A stretch of 64,000 nucleotides of DNA. Origin: Pseudooceanicola aestuarii (GTDB lineage: Bacteria > Pseudomonadota > Alphaproteobacteria > Rhodobacterales > Rhodobacteraceae). The translations under genes and the position numbers were made by a program. The notes beneath the pieces are model-generated. The model was not told the origin of the DNA. It searched no databases and worked only from the letters and a program-made list of their open reading frames with translations. Positions 52,769 through 61,428 of the stretch are shown here, piece after piece; within the stretch, counting starts at the first letter, position 1, and each line of letters starts with the position of its first letter. Location of the stretch: contig NZ_JAAFZC010000001.1 of NCBI RefSeq assembly GCF_010614805.1, forward strand, positions 1,652,001 through 1,716,000, in the 5' to 3' direction.

Positions 52769-54025
52769 ATGTCGACACTCACCGACCCGCCGGCGGCGTC
52801 GTTCAAGCTATCCATGCTTGTCTACGATACCCGGTATCGAGCCATCACCTTTCAGATCATCGCGCTGGTCGCCTTCCTGCTGTTCTTCGGCTGGCTTGCC
52901 CTCAACACAGCGCAGAACCTCGCCGACCTGGGCAAGGAACCGTCTTTCGGGTTCCTGTTCGAACCGGCGGGATATGACATCAACCAGCGGCTGATCGAGT
53001 ACAACTCGCAGTCCAGCCACCTGCGTGCCGCGTTTGTCGGTATCCTCAACACGCTGCTCGTGGCCTTCATGGGCTGTGTCGCGGCCACCGTCGTCGGTGT
53101 GCTGATCGGCGTGCTGCGCCTGTCCAACAACTGGCTGGTGGCGCGGCTGATGACCATCTACGTGGAGCTCTTCCGCAACGTGCCGGTGCTGATGTGGATC
53201 GTGCTGAGCATGGCCATCCTGATCGAAAGCCTGCCGGCGCCGCGTGACTTCCGGGGCGAAGACCCGGCGGCGACGATGTCGTTCTTCGACTCGGTGGCCG
53301 TCACCAATCGGGGTGTCTACATCCCCGAACCGCTGTTCTCGCGCGGGTTGGGCGACTTCCCGATAGGCGGAGCGTTCAACATCAGCCTCGACCTGATTGC
53401 GATTCTGATCGTGCTGGGCGGCAGCCTGTTCGTCCGCAACCGCATCGCGCAACGCGCCGAAGCGCAGCAGAACGCCACCGGCATCCGACCCCGAACATGG
53501 CATATCCAGCTCGGCGTTATCCTGCTGCCGCTGATCGTGCTGCTGGCGGTGCTGGGCTTCCACCTCGGGTATCCCGTGCTCAAGGGGTTCAACTTTGGCG
53601 GCGGCACCTATCTGCGCAACTCGTTGATCGCGCTGTGGCTGGCCCTGTCGCTTTATACCGCCGCCTTCATCGCGGAAATCGTGCGCGCCGGCATCCTGGC
53701 CATTTCCAAGGGCCAGACCGAGGCGGCAGCCGCCCTGGGCCTGCGTCCGCGCCGGATCATGAGCCTGGTCATCCTGCCCCAGGCCCTGCGGGTGATCATC
53801 CCGCCGCTGATCTCGCAATACCTGAACCTGACCAAGAACTCCTCTCTCGCCATCGCGGTGGGCTACATGGATATCACCGGCACGCTGATGGGCATCACGC
53901 TCAACCAGACCGGCCGGGAGCTAGAGACGGTTCTCCTTGGCATGCTGATCTACCTGGCCATCTCCCTGCTGATCTCGGCGGTGATGAACTGGTACAATTC
54001 CCGCGTTAAACTGGTGGAGCGGTAA
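52769..54025 (+). CDS. aapQ: general L-amino acid ABC transporter permease AapQ (BztB)
   Basis: A 418-residue inner-membrane permease with about eight membrane segments. The N-terminal part contains YNSQSSHLRAAFVGILNTLL. The cytoplasmic EAA loop for contact with the ATPase reads KGQTEAAAALGLRPRR. It forms the channel with AapM, whose start is one base after its stop. Confidence 0.95.
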   Translation: MSTLTDPPAASFKLSMLVYDTRYRAITFQIIALVAFLLFFGWLALNTAQNLADLGKEPSFGFLFEPAGYDINQRLIEYNSQSSHLRAAFVGILNTLLVAFMGCVAATVVGVLIGVLRLSNNWLVARLMTIYVELFRNVPVLMWIVLSMAILIESLPAPRDFRGEDPAATMSFFDSVAVTNRGVYIPEPLFSRGLGDFPIGGAFNISLDLIAILIVLGGSLFVRNRIAQRAEAQQNATGIRPRTWHIQLGVILLPLIVLLAVLGFHLGYPVLKGFNFGGGTYLRNSLIALWLALSLYTAAFIAEIVRAGILAISKGQTEAAAALGLRPRRIMSLVILPQALRVIIPPLISQYLNLTKNSSLAIAVGYMDITGTLMGITLNQTGRELETVLLGMLIYLAISLLISAVMNWYNSRVKLVER

Positions 54026-54026
54026 G

Positions 54027-55346
54027 ATGTCTGACACACACGCAGAATCCGTACTTTTCGTCCGCGACACCATGCTGCCGGAGAAGGAGCCACCATCCTC
54101 CACGGTGGGGATCATGGGCTGGTCGCGCTCCAACCTGTTCTCGACCTGGGTGAATTCGGCACTGACCATCCTGTCGCTGCTGTTCATCGCCATGCTGCTT
54201 TATCGCATGGTGCCCTGGCTGCTGTCCCCGACCTGGAGCGCAGCCTCCCTGACCGAATGCCGGGAGATGTTCGCGGCCACGGGGGAGGGCGGCCATGGTG
54301 GCGCCTGCTGGGGGGTGATCCGCGAGCGCTGGCAACAGCTGATGTTCGGGTTCTACCCCTCCGACCTCTACTGGCGGCCGGTGCTGGCGCTGGTGTTGCT
54401 GTTCGTGGCCCTGGGACCGATCCTCTTTGCCGCCTATGTCCCGGTAAAGATGATCTGGTTTTCCATGCTCTATCCCTTCCTGGCGGTCTGGTTGCTGTGG
54501 GGCGGGTCGATCTGGATGCCGATCGCGGCGATCCTGGGCTTTGTCATCGTGGCTGTGGCCTTCCGCGTATTGTCATCGCTGATCATCCCGGCCCTGGCGC
54601 TGTTGACCGGGGTCGTGCTGGCGGTGCTGTGGTGGACCGTGCTGGCCGCGCCCTTCGCGGGCGGGGTTCACAGCATCATCCCGTTGGGGATCGAAGCGGT
54701 GCAATCGCGGGAATTCGGCGGCTTCATGCTGTCGATCACCATCGGTGTGACGGCGATCATGTGTTCGCTGCCCATCGGCATCGTCCTGGCCCTGGGCCGG
54801 CGGTCCGACCTGCTGCTGGTCAAGGCGATCTGCGTCGGCTTTATCGAGTTCATCCGGGGCGTGCCGCTGATCACGCTGCTGTTCGTGGCCTCTACCCTGC
54901 TGAACATCTTCCTGCCGCCGGGCACCAATTTCGACATCATCCTGCGGGTGATGATCATGGTGACGCTGTTCGCCTCCGCCTACATGGCCGAGGTGATCCG
55001 TGGCGGGCTGGCGGCGTTGCCGACCGGGCAGTACGAGGGGGCCGACAGCCTGGGCCTGGACTACTGGCAGGCGCAGCGCCTGATCATCATGCCGCAGGCG
55101 CTGAAGATCTCGATCCCGGGGATCGTTTCCACCTTCATCGGGGTGTTCAAGGACACGACGCTGGTATCGATCATCTCGATGTTCGATCCGCTGGGCCTGG
55201 CCAATGCCATCCGCGCCGACACGGCCTGGAACGGTGTCTACTGGGAGCTGTTCATCTTCATCGGCGCCGTCTTCTTCATCTTCTGTTTTTCCATGTCCCG
55301 CTACTCGATGTATCTGGAGCGCAAGCTTCAGACCGGGCACCGCTAG
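54027..55346 (+). CDS. aapM: general L-amino acid ABC transporter permease AapM (BztC)
   Basis: A 439-residue permease, partner of AapQ. It has a long N-terminal region with extra helices, the conserved GFMLSITIGVTAIMCSLPIG, FIEFIRGVPLITLLF, and the EAA loop PTGQYEGADSLGLDYWQ. It is followed 12 bases later by the ATPase gene. Confidence 0.95.
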   Translation: MSDTHAESVLFVRDTMLPEKEPPSSTVGIMGWSRSNLFSTWVNSALTILSLLFIAMLLYRMVPWLLSPTWSAASLTECREMFAATGEGGHGGACWGVIRERWQQLMFGFYPSDLYWRPVLALVLLFVALGPILFAAYVPVKMIWFSMLYPFLAVWLLWGGSIWMPIAAILGFVIVAVAFRVLSSLIIPALALLTGVVLAVLWWTVLAAPFAGGVHSIIPLGIEAVQSREFGGFMLSITIGVTAIMCSLPIGIVLALGRRSDLLLVKAICVGFIEFIRGVPLITLLFVASTLLNIFLPPGTNFDIILRVMIMVTLFASAYMAEVIRGGLAALPTGQYEGADSLGLDYWQAQRLIIMPQALKISIPGIVSTFIGVFKDTTLVSIISMFDPLGLANAIRADTAWNGVYWELFIFIGAVFFIFCFSMSRYSMYLERKLQTGHR

Positions 55347-55358
55347 GAGGGTCCGACC

Positions 55359-56156
55359 ATGACCGACACTGCATTTGACACGATGCCCCAGGTAGACCGT
55401 TCCAAGCTGATGGTCAGCGACGAGGTCGCCATCGAGATCAGCAACATGAACAAATGGTACGGCACGTTCCACGTGTTGCGCGATATCGACCTGACGGTGA
55501 ACAGGGGCGAGCGGATTGTGATCGCCGGCCCTTCCGGATCGGGCAAATCGACGTTGATCCGTTGCATCAACCGTCTGGAGGAACACCAGGCGGGGCGGAT
55601 CATCGTCGACGGGACCGAACTGACCTCGGATCTGAAGAACATCGACAAGATCCGGTCCGAGGTCGGGATGTGTTTCCAGCATTTCAACCTGTTCCCGCAT
55701 CTGACGATCCTGGAAAACTGCACCCTGGCGCCGATCTGGGTGCGCAAGGTGCCCAAGCGCGAGGCCGAGGAAACGGCCATGCATTTCCTCGAAAAGGTGA
55801 AGATCCCCGAACAGGCCAGCAAATATCCCGGCCAGCTGTCGGGGGGTCAACAGCAGCGGGTCGCCATCGCGCGGTCGCTGTGCATGAAGCCGCGGATCAT
55901 GCTGTTCGATGAACCGACCTCAGCGCTTGATCCCGAGATGATCAAGGAGGTGCTGGACACGATGATCGAGCTTGCACAGGAGGGTATGACCATGCTCTGT
56001 GTTACGCACGAGATGGGCTTTGCCCGTCAGGTCGCCAACCGCGTGATCTTCATGGACCAGGGTCAGATCGTCGAACAGAACGAACCTGAAGAGTTCTTCA
56101 ACAACCCGCGGTCCGAGCGGACGAAATTGTTCCTGTCCCAGATCCTGGGGCACTGA
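55359..56156 (+). CDS. aapP: general L-amino acid ABC transporter ATP-binding protein AapP (BztD)
   Basis: A 265-residue ATPase that drives the AapQM channel. Walker [10 protein letters not shown] (57-65), signature [14 protein letters not shown], Walker [13 protein letters not shown] and the switch histidine in CVTHEMGF are all intact. It is the last gene of the operon, closed by a 16-bp terminator stem. Confidence 0.97.
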   Translation: MTDTAFDTMPQVDRSKLMVSDEVAIEISNMNKWYGTFHVLRDIDLTVNRGERIVIAGPSGSGKSTLIRCINRLEEHQAGRIIVDGTELTSDLKNIDKIRSEVGMCFQHFNLFPHLTILENCTLAPIWVRKVPKREAEETAMHFLEKVKIPEQASKYPGQLSGGQQQRVAIARSLCMKPRIMLFDEPTSALDPEMIKEVLDTMIELAQEGMTMLCVTHEMGFARQVANRVIFMDQGQIVEQNEPEEFFNNPRSERTKLFLSQILGH

Positions 56157-56212
56157 CGAGCGGCGTTTGTGGCGGCGGATCCGGGGAGAGGGTCCGCCGG
56201 GCATGCGAGGGG

Positions 56213-56258
56213 CGAGGCCCCGAACGGCGGGGAGGCCGTTCGGGGCCTCGCAGTTTTT
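56213..56258 (+). terminator. intrinsic terminator of the aap operon
   Basis: A perfect 16-bp stem (56213-56228 with 56235-56250) with a GGGGAG loop, followed by CAGTTTTTCG. It is the longest stem among the terminators in the window. Confidence 0.95.
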
Positions 56259-56304
56259 CGTCTGTCTCGGGGGCCTATGCAGGGGGCAGGCGCGGGCCTG
56301 CCGG

Positions 56305-56802
56305 TCACTCTTGGAGCAACTCGCGCGGCGTGATGAAATTGCGCACCGTGCCGGTCCCGAACTGCACCTCCGCCCATTCCGAAACCTCGAAATCCACCAC
56401 CAAGGTCGCGCAGGTAGGGAAATCCGCGAACCGGCCATGCGGCGGCGCATCGCGCAGGATGCGGGCGGCGAAATCGGCCGCGCCGGGATTGTGACCAAGG
56501 ATCAGCACATTCTCGCGGTCCGCCAGTCGCAGTTGATCCAGAATGATGCCGGCGGGCGCGTGGTAGAGCGTCTCCAGCAATTCAACACGGCCACTGATCT
56601 TCAGGCGCTCCAGCGTCTCGACCGTGCGGGCGGCGGTGGAGCACAGGATCACGTCGGGCAGATATTCGCGGTCGAACAGCCATTTGCCGATCGCCTCCGC
56701 AGAGCGCCGTCCACGTCCGTTCAGGGGGCGTGCGTGATCCTCCTGACCGGCGGTGGCCCAGGATGATTTCGCGTGACGCATGAGAATGAGGCGGCGGCGC
56801 AT
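56305..56802 (-). CDS. SixA-type histidine phosphatase
   Basis: A 165-residue small histidine phosphatase. The catalytic loop LMRHAKSSW (Arg9, His10) and the second histidine in LGHNPGAADFA mark the SixA branch, which in E. coli dephosphorylates phosphohistidine on PTS(Ntr) or ArcB. The start at 56802 aligns with the family; the frame extends further upstream. It is the last gene of the reverse-strand argB operon, eight bases after the Fe-S protein gene. Confidence 0.9.
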   Translation of the reverse strand: MRRRLILMRHAKSSWATAGQEDHARPLNGRGRRSAEAIGKWLFDREYLPDVILCSTAARTVETLERLKISGRVELLETLYHAPAGIILDQLRLADRENVLILGHNPGAADFAARILRDAPPHGRFADFPTCATLVVDFEVSEWAEVQFGTGTVRNFITPRELLQE

Positions 56803-56810
56803 CTGGGCTG

Positions 56811-57488
56811 TTACTTGGTAAAATGACGCATATGAAAAATGTTTTGTGCCAAGACCCTGCCACGAGCGCGGGCCGGGGGGCAAGCCTCGCGCACCTGGCA
56901 GCCATGGTGAAGGCAGATTTTTCCGGCCTCTGTCTCCAACCAGGCGCGACAGGCGGGCACATCATAGCCCGCCGGGGTCAGCGCGCCCGCCGGACAGGCG
57001 GTGGCGCAGGGCGCGATGCAACCGGTACAGGGCGCGGGTCGGGGCGCGGGCAGGGGCAGGGTGGCGGGCAGAGCCAGCGCGCCGCGAAATGCCAGGTGCA
57101 GCCCGTCCTCGGCATCGGCCAGCAGGGTCACCGGTGAGCGCTGGACGCCGCCGGCGACTCGCGCCCAATCGTAGAACGGCGCATAGGGCGGCCCGTCAAA
57201 GGGAAAGACCGCGCAGGCGCCATCCTGTTGCCGGGTGAGGGCGTTGATGACGCGTCGCGACCAGCGGTCCATCGGATCCTCCGCCCCGTCGCGATATTCC
57301 GCGCTGGCGGTAAAGATCGCCCAGAACCGGGGTGTCTTCGGCGATAACAGCAACAAGGTGCCGGTCCCGGCGGGCAGCGCGGGATCCGGCGCGGGGTGCA
57401 GGGCCGCCGAAACCCGCAGCCCGCAGGGCCGCGCCGCGCGGTCCCAATCCGCGATCCCTAGCGACGAAAGGGGAGCCACAGGCTCCAC
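56811..57488 (-). CDS. ferredoxin-like Fe-S protein, unknown function
   Basis: A 225-residue protein with no recognised domain in its first 145 residues and a cysteine-rich C-terminal third. This reads CxxCxxxCxxxCP (CTGCIAPCATACP), then four more cysteines ending REACP, enough for two 4Fe-4S clusters. Similar proteins in Rhodobacterales are annotated only as ferredoxin. The start is a GTG at 57488, inside the end of the upstream desaturase gene (31-base overlap); a second GTG at 57479 is possible. It lies between a sterol-desaturase-type gene and SixA. Confidence 0.7.
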   Translation of the reverse strand: MEPVAPLSSLGIADWDRAARPCGLRVSAALHPAPDPALPAGTGTLLLLSPKTPRFWAIFTASAEYRDGAEDPMDRWSRRVINALTRQQDGACAVFPFDGPPYAPFYDWARVAGGVQRSPVTLLADAEDGLHLAFRGALALPATLPLPAPRPAPCTGCIAPCATACPAGALTPAGYDVPACRAWLETEAGKICLHHGCQVREACPPARARGRVLAQNIFHMRHFTK

Positions 57489-58249
57489 CCCAATCGGGAG
57501 GGGCGCTCGTCCTGCCAGCCCAGGCCCAGCACCATCCCGTCATGCCCATCGCGCGGCGTGGCGGAATAGGTGCGAAACAGCCGATCCCAAAGTGAGAAGG
57601 CAAAGCCGTAATTGCTGTCCGTCTCGTCGCGATGCACGGAATGATGCACCCGGTGCATGTCCGGCGTCACGATCACCAGCCGCATCCAGCGGTCCAGCCA
57701 GGGCGGCAGGTTCAGGTTGGCATGGTTGAACATCGCGGTGCCGTTCAGGATGATCTCGAACAGCAGAACCGCCAGGGCAGAGGGGCCAAGCGCGTAGATC
57801 AACCCGATCTTCCACAGCATCGACAGCCCGATCTCCAGCGGATGAAACCGGATCGCGGTGGTCACATCCACGTCCCGATCCGCATGGTGCACCTGGTGCA
57901 ACCGCCAGAGCAGCGGCACCTTGTGTGTCGCCAGGTGCTGAAACCAGATCGCGAAATCCAGGATCAGCACGCTGGCCGCCACCTCCGCCGCTGCGGGCCA
58001 GCCCAGCCGGTTGAAAAGCCCCCAGCCCCCTGCCTGCGCATCCAGCGCCGCCCCGATGGACAATAGCGGCAGGCCAAGGGCCATAAGCCGCAGCATCACG
58101 GTGCCACCGATCGAAATCCCCCAGTTGGTCAACCAGCGACGCGGGCGCTTCTGGGCACGGGCGCGGCGCGGGGCCCATGCCTCTGCCAGGGCGAAAAGGG
58201 TGAATAGCCCCAGGAATATCGGCAGACGAATCGCGGCAGCCTGGTCCAT
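57458..58249 (-). CDS. sterol desaturase / fatty acid hydroxylase family protein
   Basis: A 263-residue membrane di-iron enzyme. Histidine boxes FQHLATH, HQVHHADRD and HRVHHSVHRDETD are in the expected order between four to five hydrophobic helices. Members hydroxylate or desaturate lipids such as ornithine lipids, fatty acids or carotenoids; the substrate here is open. Three bases separate it from argB upstream. Confidence 0.9.
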   Translation of the reverse strand: MDQAAAIRLPIFLGLFTLFALAEAWAPRRARAQKRPRRWLTNWGISIGGTVMLRLMALGLPLLSIGAALDAQAGGWGLFNRLGWPAAAEVAASVLILDFAIWFQHLATHKVPLLWRLHQVHHADRDVDVTTAIRFHPLEIGLSMLWKIGLIYALGPSALAVLLFEIILNGTAMFNHANLNLPPWLDRWMRLVIVTPDMHRVHHSVHRDETDSNYGFAFSLWDRLFRTYSATPRDGHDGMVLGLGWQDERPSRLGWSLWLPFRR

Positions 58250-58252
58250 GCC

Positions 58253-59119
58253 TCAGCCTGCGCGGATCATCGACCCGGCGCCATGTTCGGTGAACAATTC
58301 CAGCAGCACCGCATTCGGTGCCCGCCCGTCCAGGATGACCACGGCACGCACCCCGCGCGCAATGGCGTCCAGCGCGGTTTCCGTCTTGGGAATCATGCCG
58401 CCGGCGATCACGCCCTGCTCGGTCATCTCGCGGATCTGCACATCGGACAGCTCGGTCACGACGTTGCCTTCCGCGTCCTTGACCCCCGCGACATCGGTCA
58501 GCAGCAGCAAGCGATCGGCCTTCAGCGCGCCCGCGATGGCCCCGGCGGCGGTGTCGCCGTTGATGTTGAACGTCTCGCCGTTGCGGCCCATGCCCAGCGG
58601 TGCGATCACCGGGATGATGTCGCTGCGGAACATGGAATGCAGGATGCCGGTGTCGATCTCGGCCGGGGTGCCGACAAAGCCCAGATCCGGGTCGGTCTGG
58701 TCGCAGATCATCAGACCGGCGTCCTTGCCCGACAGGCCGACACCCTTGCCGCCCTGTTCGTTGATCGCCTGCACGATGGCCTTGTTCACGCGGCCCGACA
58801 GTACCATTTCCACCACCTCGACCGTGGCGGCATCGGTCACCCGCTTGCCCCGGACGAAATCGGATTTCACGCCCAGCCGGTCCAGCATATCGTTGATCAT
58901 AGGACCGCCGCCATGCACGATCACCGGGTTAACCCCGACCTGCCGCATCAGCACGATATCGCGGGCAAAGGTCTGCATCGCCTCGTCGTCGCCCATGGCA
59001 TGGCCGCCAAATTTCACGACGACGATCGCCCCTTCGTAGCGTTGCAGATAGGGCAGCGCTTCGGACAGGGTGCGGGCGGTGGCGATCCAATCGCGGTTCA
59101 TGGCAGTCTGCTTCTTCAT
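58253..59119 (-). CDS. argB: acetylglutamate kinase
   Basis: A 288-residue enzyme phosphorylating N-acetylglutamate, the second step of arginine synthesis. Features are [32 protein letters not shown], and the C-terminal [14 protein letters not shown]. The ATG at 59119 (preceded by another at 59122) follows GAGGAA; the much longer upstream frame is not coding. It heads the reverse-strand operon. Confidence 0.97.
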   Translation of the reverse strand: MKKQTAMNRDWIATARTLSEALPYLQRYEGAIVVVKFGGHAMGDDEAMQTFARDIVLMRQVGVNPVIVHGGGPMINDMLDRLGVKSDFVRGKRVTDAATVEVVEMVLSGRVNKAIVQAINEQGGKGVGLSGKDAGLMICDQTDPDLGFVGTPAEIDTGILHSMFRSDIIPVIAPLGMGRNGETFNINGDTAAGAIAGALKADRLLLLTDVAGVKDAEGNVVTELSDVQIREMTEQGVIAGGMIPKTETALDAIARGVRAVVILDGRAPNAVLLELFTEHGAGSMIRAG

Positions 59120-59122
59120 CAT

Positions 59123-59502
59123 CCATTCCTCGTTCCGCAACGTGATACGCGCTTGCCCCCGCGCTGCCAAGAGAAGACCGCCGCACCGACGCGGCTGCGC
59201 ATCGGTGGAAAGCCGCGCAAAATTGGCGCCTCTCTTGAAGAAATTATTTATTAACTTCAGCCCTCTAAAAGCGCGTTCACGGCGTCGTAATCGCATGTGA
59301 ACAACGGTGTGCGGGCTTCTAGGCGCTGTAGGCCGGTTTCTGCGCAGGCCCTGCGGGGCCACGGGCAAACGGGAACCAGGTGCATTATCTATCCGTTGTT
59401 CCGACAGTCCAGGCGGCGTGACCGTCTGACCGGAACCTGAGGCGTTGCCCCGGCGACGTCGAGAAAAAAGTGGGCAAAACGCCCCAGTTTAAGGAGAGAC
59501 CC
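59123..59502. other. divergent intergenic region between argB and the outer-membrane protein gene
   Basis: A 380-base gap without a gene. An AT-rich block at 59235-59260 has dyad symmetry (TGAAG, 14 bases, CTTCA), unusual in this GC-rich sequence, and is the best place for argB or omp promoter/operator elements. On the reverse strand CTTTTA, 17 bases and AATAAT could serve argB. Near the omp gene only its AAGGAG ribosome site is clear. Confidence 0.4.
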
Positions 59503-60084
59503 ATGATCCGCAGTCTTGCGACCGCCCTTGCCGCGTCCACCGCACTTGCTGCACCGGCCTTTGCCGGAAGCGCGAACCTGGCCCCGGCCGACCCCGTTGT
59601 GCCCGCACCGGCGCCTGCACCCGTCTACAACACCACCGACTGGACCGGCGCCTATGGCGGTCTGTCCTTGGGCTACGGCGATTTCGACGCCGGCACCGCC
59701 GATGGCGACGGCGAAGTCTACGGCCTGCACGGCGGGTACGATCATGACTTCGGCACCTTTGTTCTTGGTGGCGAGCTGGATTACCAATCCGGTGATTTCG
59801 ACACCACCGGCGGCGTGGACGTCGATGACATCACCCGTCTGAAACTGCGCGCCGGTTACGACGCGGGCGATGCCCTGCTGTATGGCGTTGTCGGTGCGGC
59901 CTCCGCCAACACCAACATGGGCTCCGACGAAGGTTATGTCGCCGGTCTGGGCGCGGAATACCGCGTGACCAACCAGGTCAGCGTGGGCGGTGAATACCTG
60001 TACCACGAATTCAACGACTTCAACGGTGGTGGCACCGACGTGACGGCGAACACCTTCTCCGCACGTGTGAACTACCGCTTCTGA
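59503..60084 (+). CDS. outer-membrane beta-barrel protein (paralogue 1)
   Basis: A 193-residue protein with a signal peptide (ending APAFAG), a Pro/Ala-rich spacer, and an eight-strand-type barrel built of alternating residues. It starts WTGAYGGLSLGYGDFD and ends ANTFSARVNYRF with the terminal Phe needed for BAM insertion. AAGGAG precedes the ATG. It is followed by a strong terminator and then by a second, similar gene. The role is probably structural or as a small porin. Confidence 0.88.
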   Translation: MIRSLATALAASTALAAPAFAGSANLAPADPVVPAPAPAPVYNTTDWTGAYGGLSLGYGDFDAGTADGDGEVYGLHGGYDHDFGTFVLGGELDYQSGDFDTTGGVDVDDITRLKLRAGYDAGDALLYGVVGAASANTNMGSDEGYVAGLGAEYRVTNQVSVGGEYLYHEFNDFNGGGTDVTANTFSARVNYRF

Positions 60085-60113
60085 TCCGCATCATTCCTCC
60101 CCAGGATGCAGAG

Positions 60114-60143
60114 AAACCCGGGCGCGCCGCGCCCGGGTTTTTT
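60114..60143 (+). terminator. intrinsic terminator after the first outer-membrane protein gene
   Basis: AAACCCGGGCGC (60114-60125), 3-base loop, GCGCCCGGGTTT (60129-60140), then TTT. Perfect 12-bp stem. Confidence 0.93.
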
Positions 60144-60206
60144 CATGTCCGGTGAGCAGGGGGCAGGTTGCGGGAAACAAAATGGCTGCGGGCGCGTTGG
60201 GATCGC

Positions 60207-60710
60207 ATGGACGTGATCAGAAAAACCCATGCTTTCACAATTACTTGTACCACGGCTCTTGCTCTCGTCTCCGGGGCGCAGGCGCAGGAACGGTTCGGTC
60301 CCTATGCTGGCGGCACGCTGGGATTGGCCACCGATTCGGACCACACCCCTTTTGTCAGCGCATTCGTCGGGATCGATCGCCAGTTCGGGACCATGATCGC
60401 GGGCGCCGAGCTGGAGCATTCGCGCACCGATATCGGCACCGCCTCCGGAAACCTCGATCGGATCACGCGGCTGAAGCTGCGGCTGGGCGTTGCGCGACGG
60501 CAGGACAGGGTCTACGGCATCTTCGGTGCGGCCCGCAGCGGCGGCGCCTTTGGCGCCCATCCGGGCTATGTGCTGGGTGTGGGCTACGAACGCCGCATCG
60601 CAGAGCCTGTGTCACTCGGCGCCGAGCTGCTGCATCATGGGTTCGACGCACCGGCCGGCGGGATGCAGAAGGTCAATACCTTCTCGATGCGGGCGATCTA
60701 CCAGTTCTGA
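60207..60710 (+). CDS. outer-membrane beta-barrel protein (paralogue 2)
   Basis: A 167-residue protein with a signal peptide ending GAQAQ and the same barrel plan as its neighbour. Matching blocks are DRITRLKLRLGVA versus DDITRLKLRAGYD, GYVLGVGYERR versus GYVAGLGAEYR, and the final VNTFSMRAIYQF versus ANTFSARVNYRF. It lacks the Pro/Ala spacer. The start at 60207 is favoured by the signal peptide; the frame is open to 60168. It is convergent with engB. Confidence 0.78.
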   Translation: MDVIRKTHAFTITCTTALALVSGAQAQERFGPYAGGTLGLATDSDHTPFVSAFVGIDRQFGTMIAGAELEHSRTDIGTASGNLDRITRLKLRLGVARRQDRVYGIFGAARSGGAFGAHPGYVLGVGYERRIAEPVSLGAELLHHGFDAPAGGMQKVNTFSMRAIYQF

Positions 60711-60743
60711 CGGGGGCGTTTCCCCGATGGGACCAGCCCGAGC

Positions 60744-61397
60744 TCAGTCCAGGGTGGCAATGATGCTGCGCAGGGTCGCGATCCCCTCGCCCTTCTCCGA
60801 AGAGGTCGCGATAATCTCGGGGTAGGCGGCCGGGTGGCGGGACAGAGCGCCACGCACCTGTGCCAGCATCCGGTCGAATTCGCCCTTCTTCAGCTTGTCG
60901 GTCTTGGTCAGGACGCATTGGAACACCACCGCCGCACTGTCGAGCAGGGCCATGATCTCCTCGTCGACGGGTTTGACCCCGTGACGGCTGTCGATCAATA
61001 CAAAGGCCCGGCGCAGTGTCTGGCGACCGGACAGGTATTGCTTCAACAGCTTTTGCCATTTCTCAACCACCGGCAGCGGGGCGTTGGCATAGCCATAACC
61101 GGGCAGATCGACAAGGAAGGACACATCGCCCAGGGCGAAGTAGTTGATTTCCTGCGTGCGACCGGGCGTATTGGAGGCGCGTGCCAGGTTTTTTCTTCCC
61201 GTCAATGCATTGATCAGGCTGGATTTCCCGACATTCGAACGCCCGGCAAAGCAGACCTCCATCCGGTCCGCCGGGGGCAGGCCGGACATGGCGACCACGC
61301 CCTTGACGAAATCGACCTCACCGGCGAACAGCTTCCGCCCCAATTCCGAGGTGAGGTGATCCGGCGCTTCTGCCAGGGGGAAGGGCAGGGCGCTCAT
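60744..61397 (-). CDS. engB: ribosome biogenesis GTPase EngB (YihA/YsxC)
   Basis: A 217-residue essential GTPase for 50S assembly. G1 GRSNVGKSS (52-60), G3 DLPGYGYA and G4 TKTDK are visible. The start at 61397 gives the family length; the frame continues upstream only as an overlap of yidC. It follows yidC by 31 bases. Confidence 0.96.
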   Translation of the reverse strand: MSALPFPLAEAPDHLTSELGRKLFAGEVDFVKGVVAMSGLPPADRMEVCFAGRSNVGKSSLINALTGRKNLARASNTPGRTQEINYFALGDVSFLVDLPGYGYANAPLPVVEKWQKLLKQYLSGRQTLRRAFVLIDSRHGVKPVDEEIMALLDSAAVVFQCVLTKTDKLKKGEFDRMLAQVRGALSRHPAAYPEIIATSSEKGEGIATLRSIIATLD

Positions 61398-61428
61398 CCG
61401 CGCACCTGCAGCCGGGGGCAGGCCCCGG

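Noticed and set aside
59235..59260. AT-rich island near argB as a mobile-element or att-site remnant
   Set aside because: It is only 26 bases with no flanking repeats or integrase; a promoter or operator is the simpler reading.
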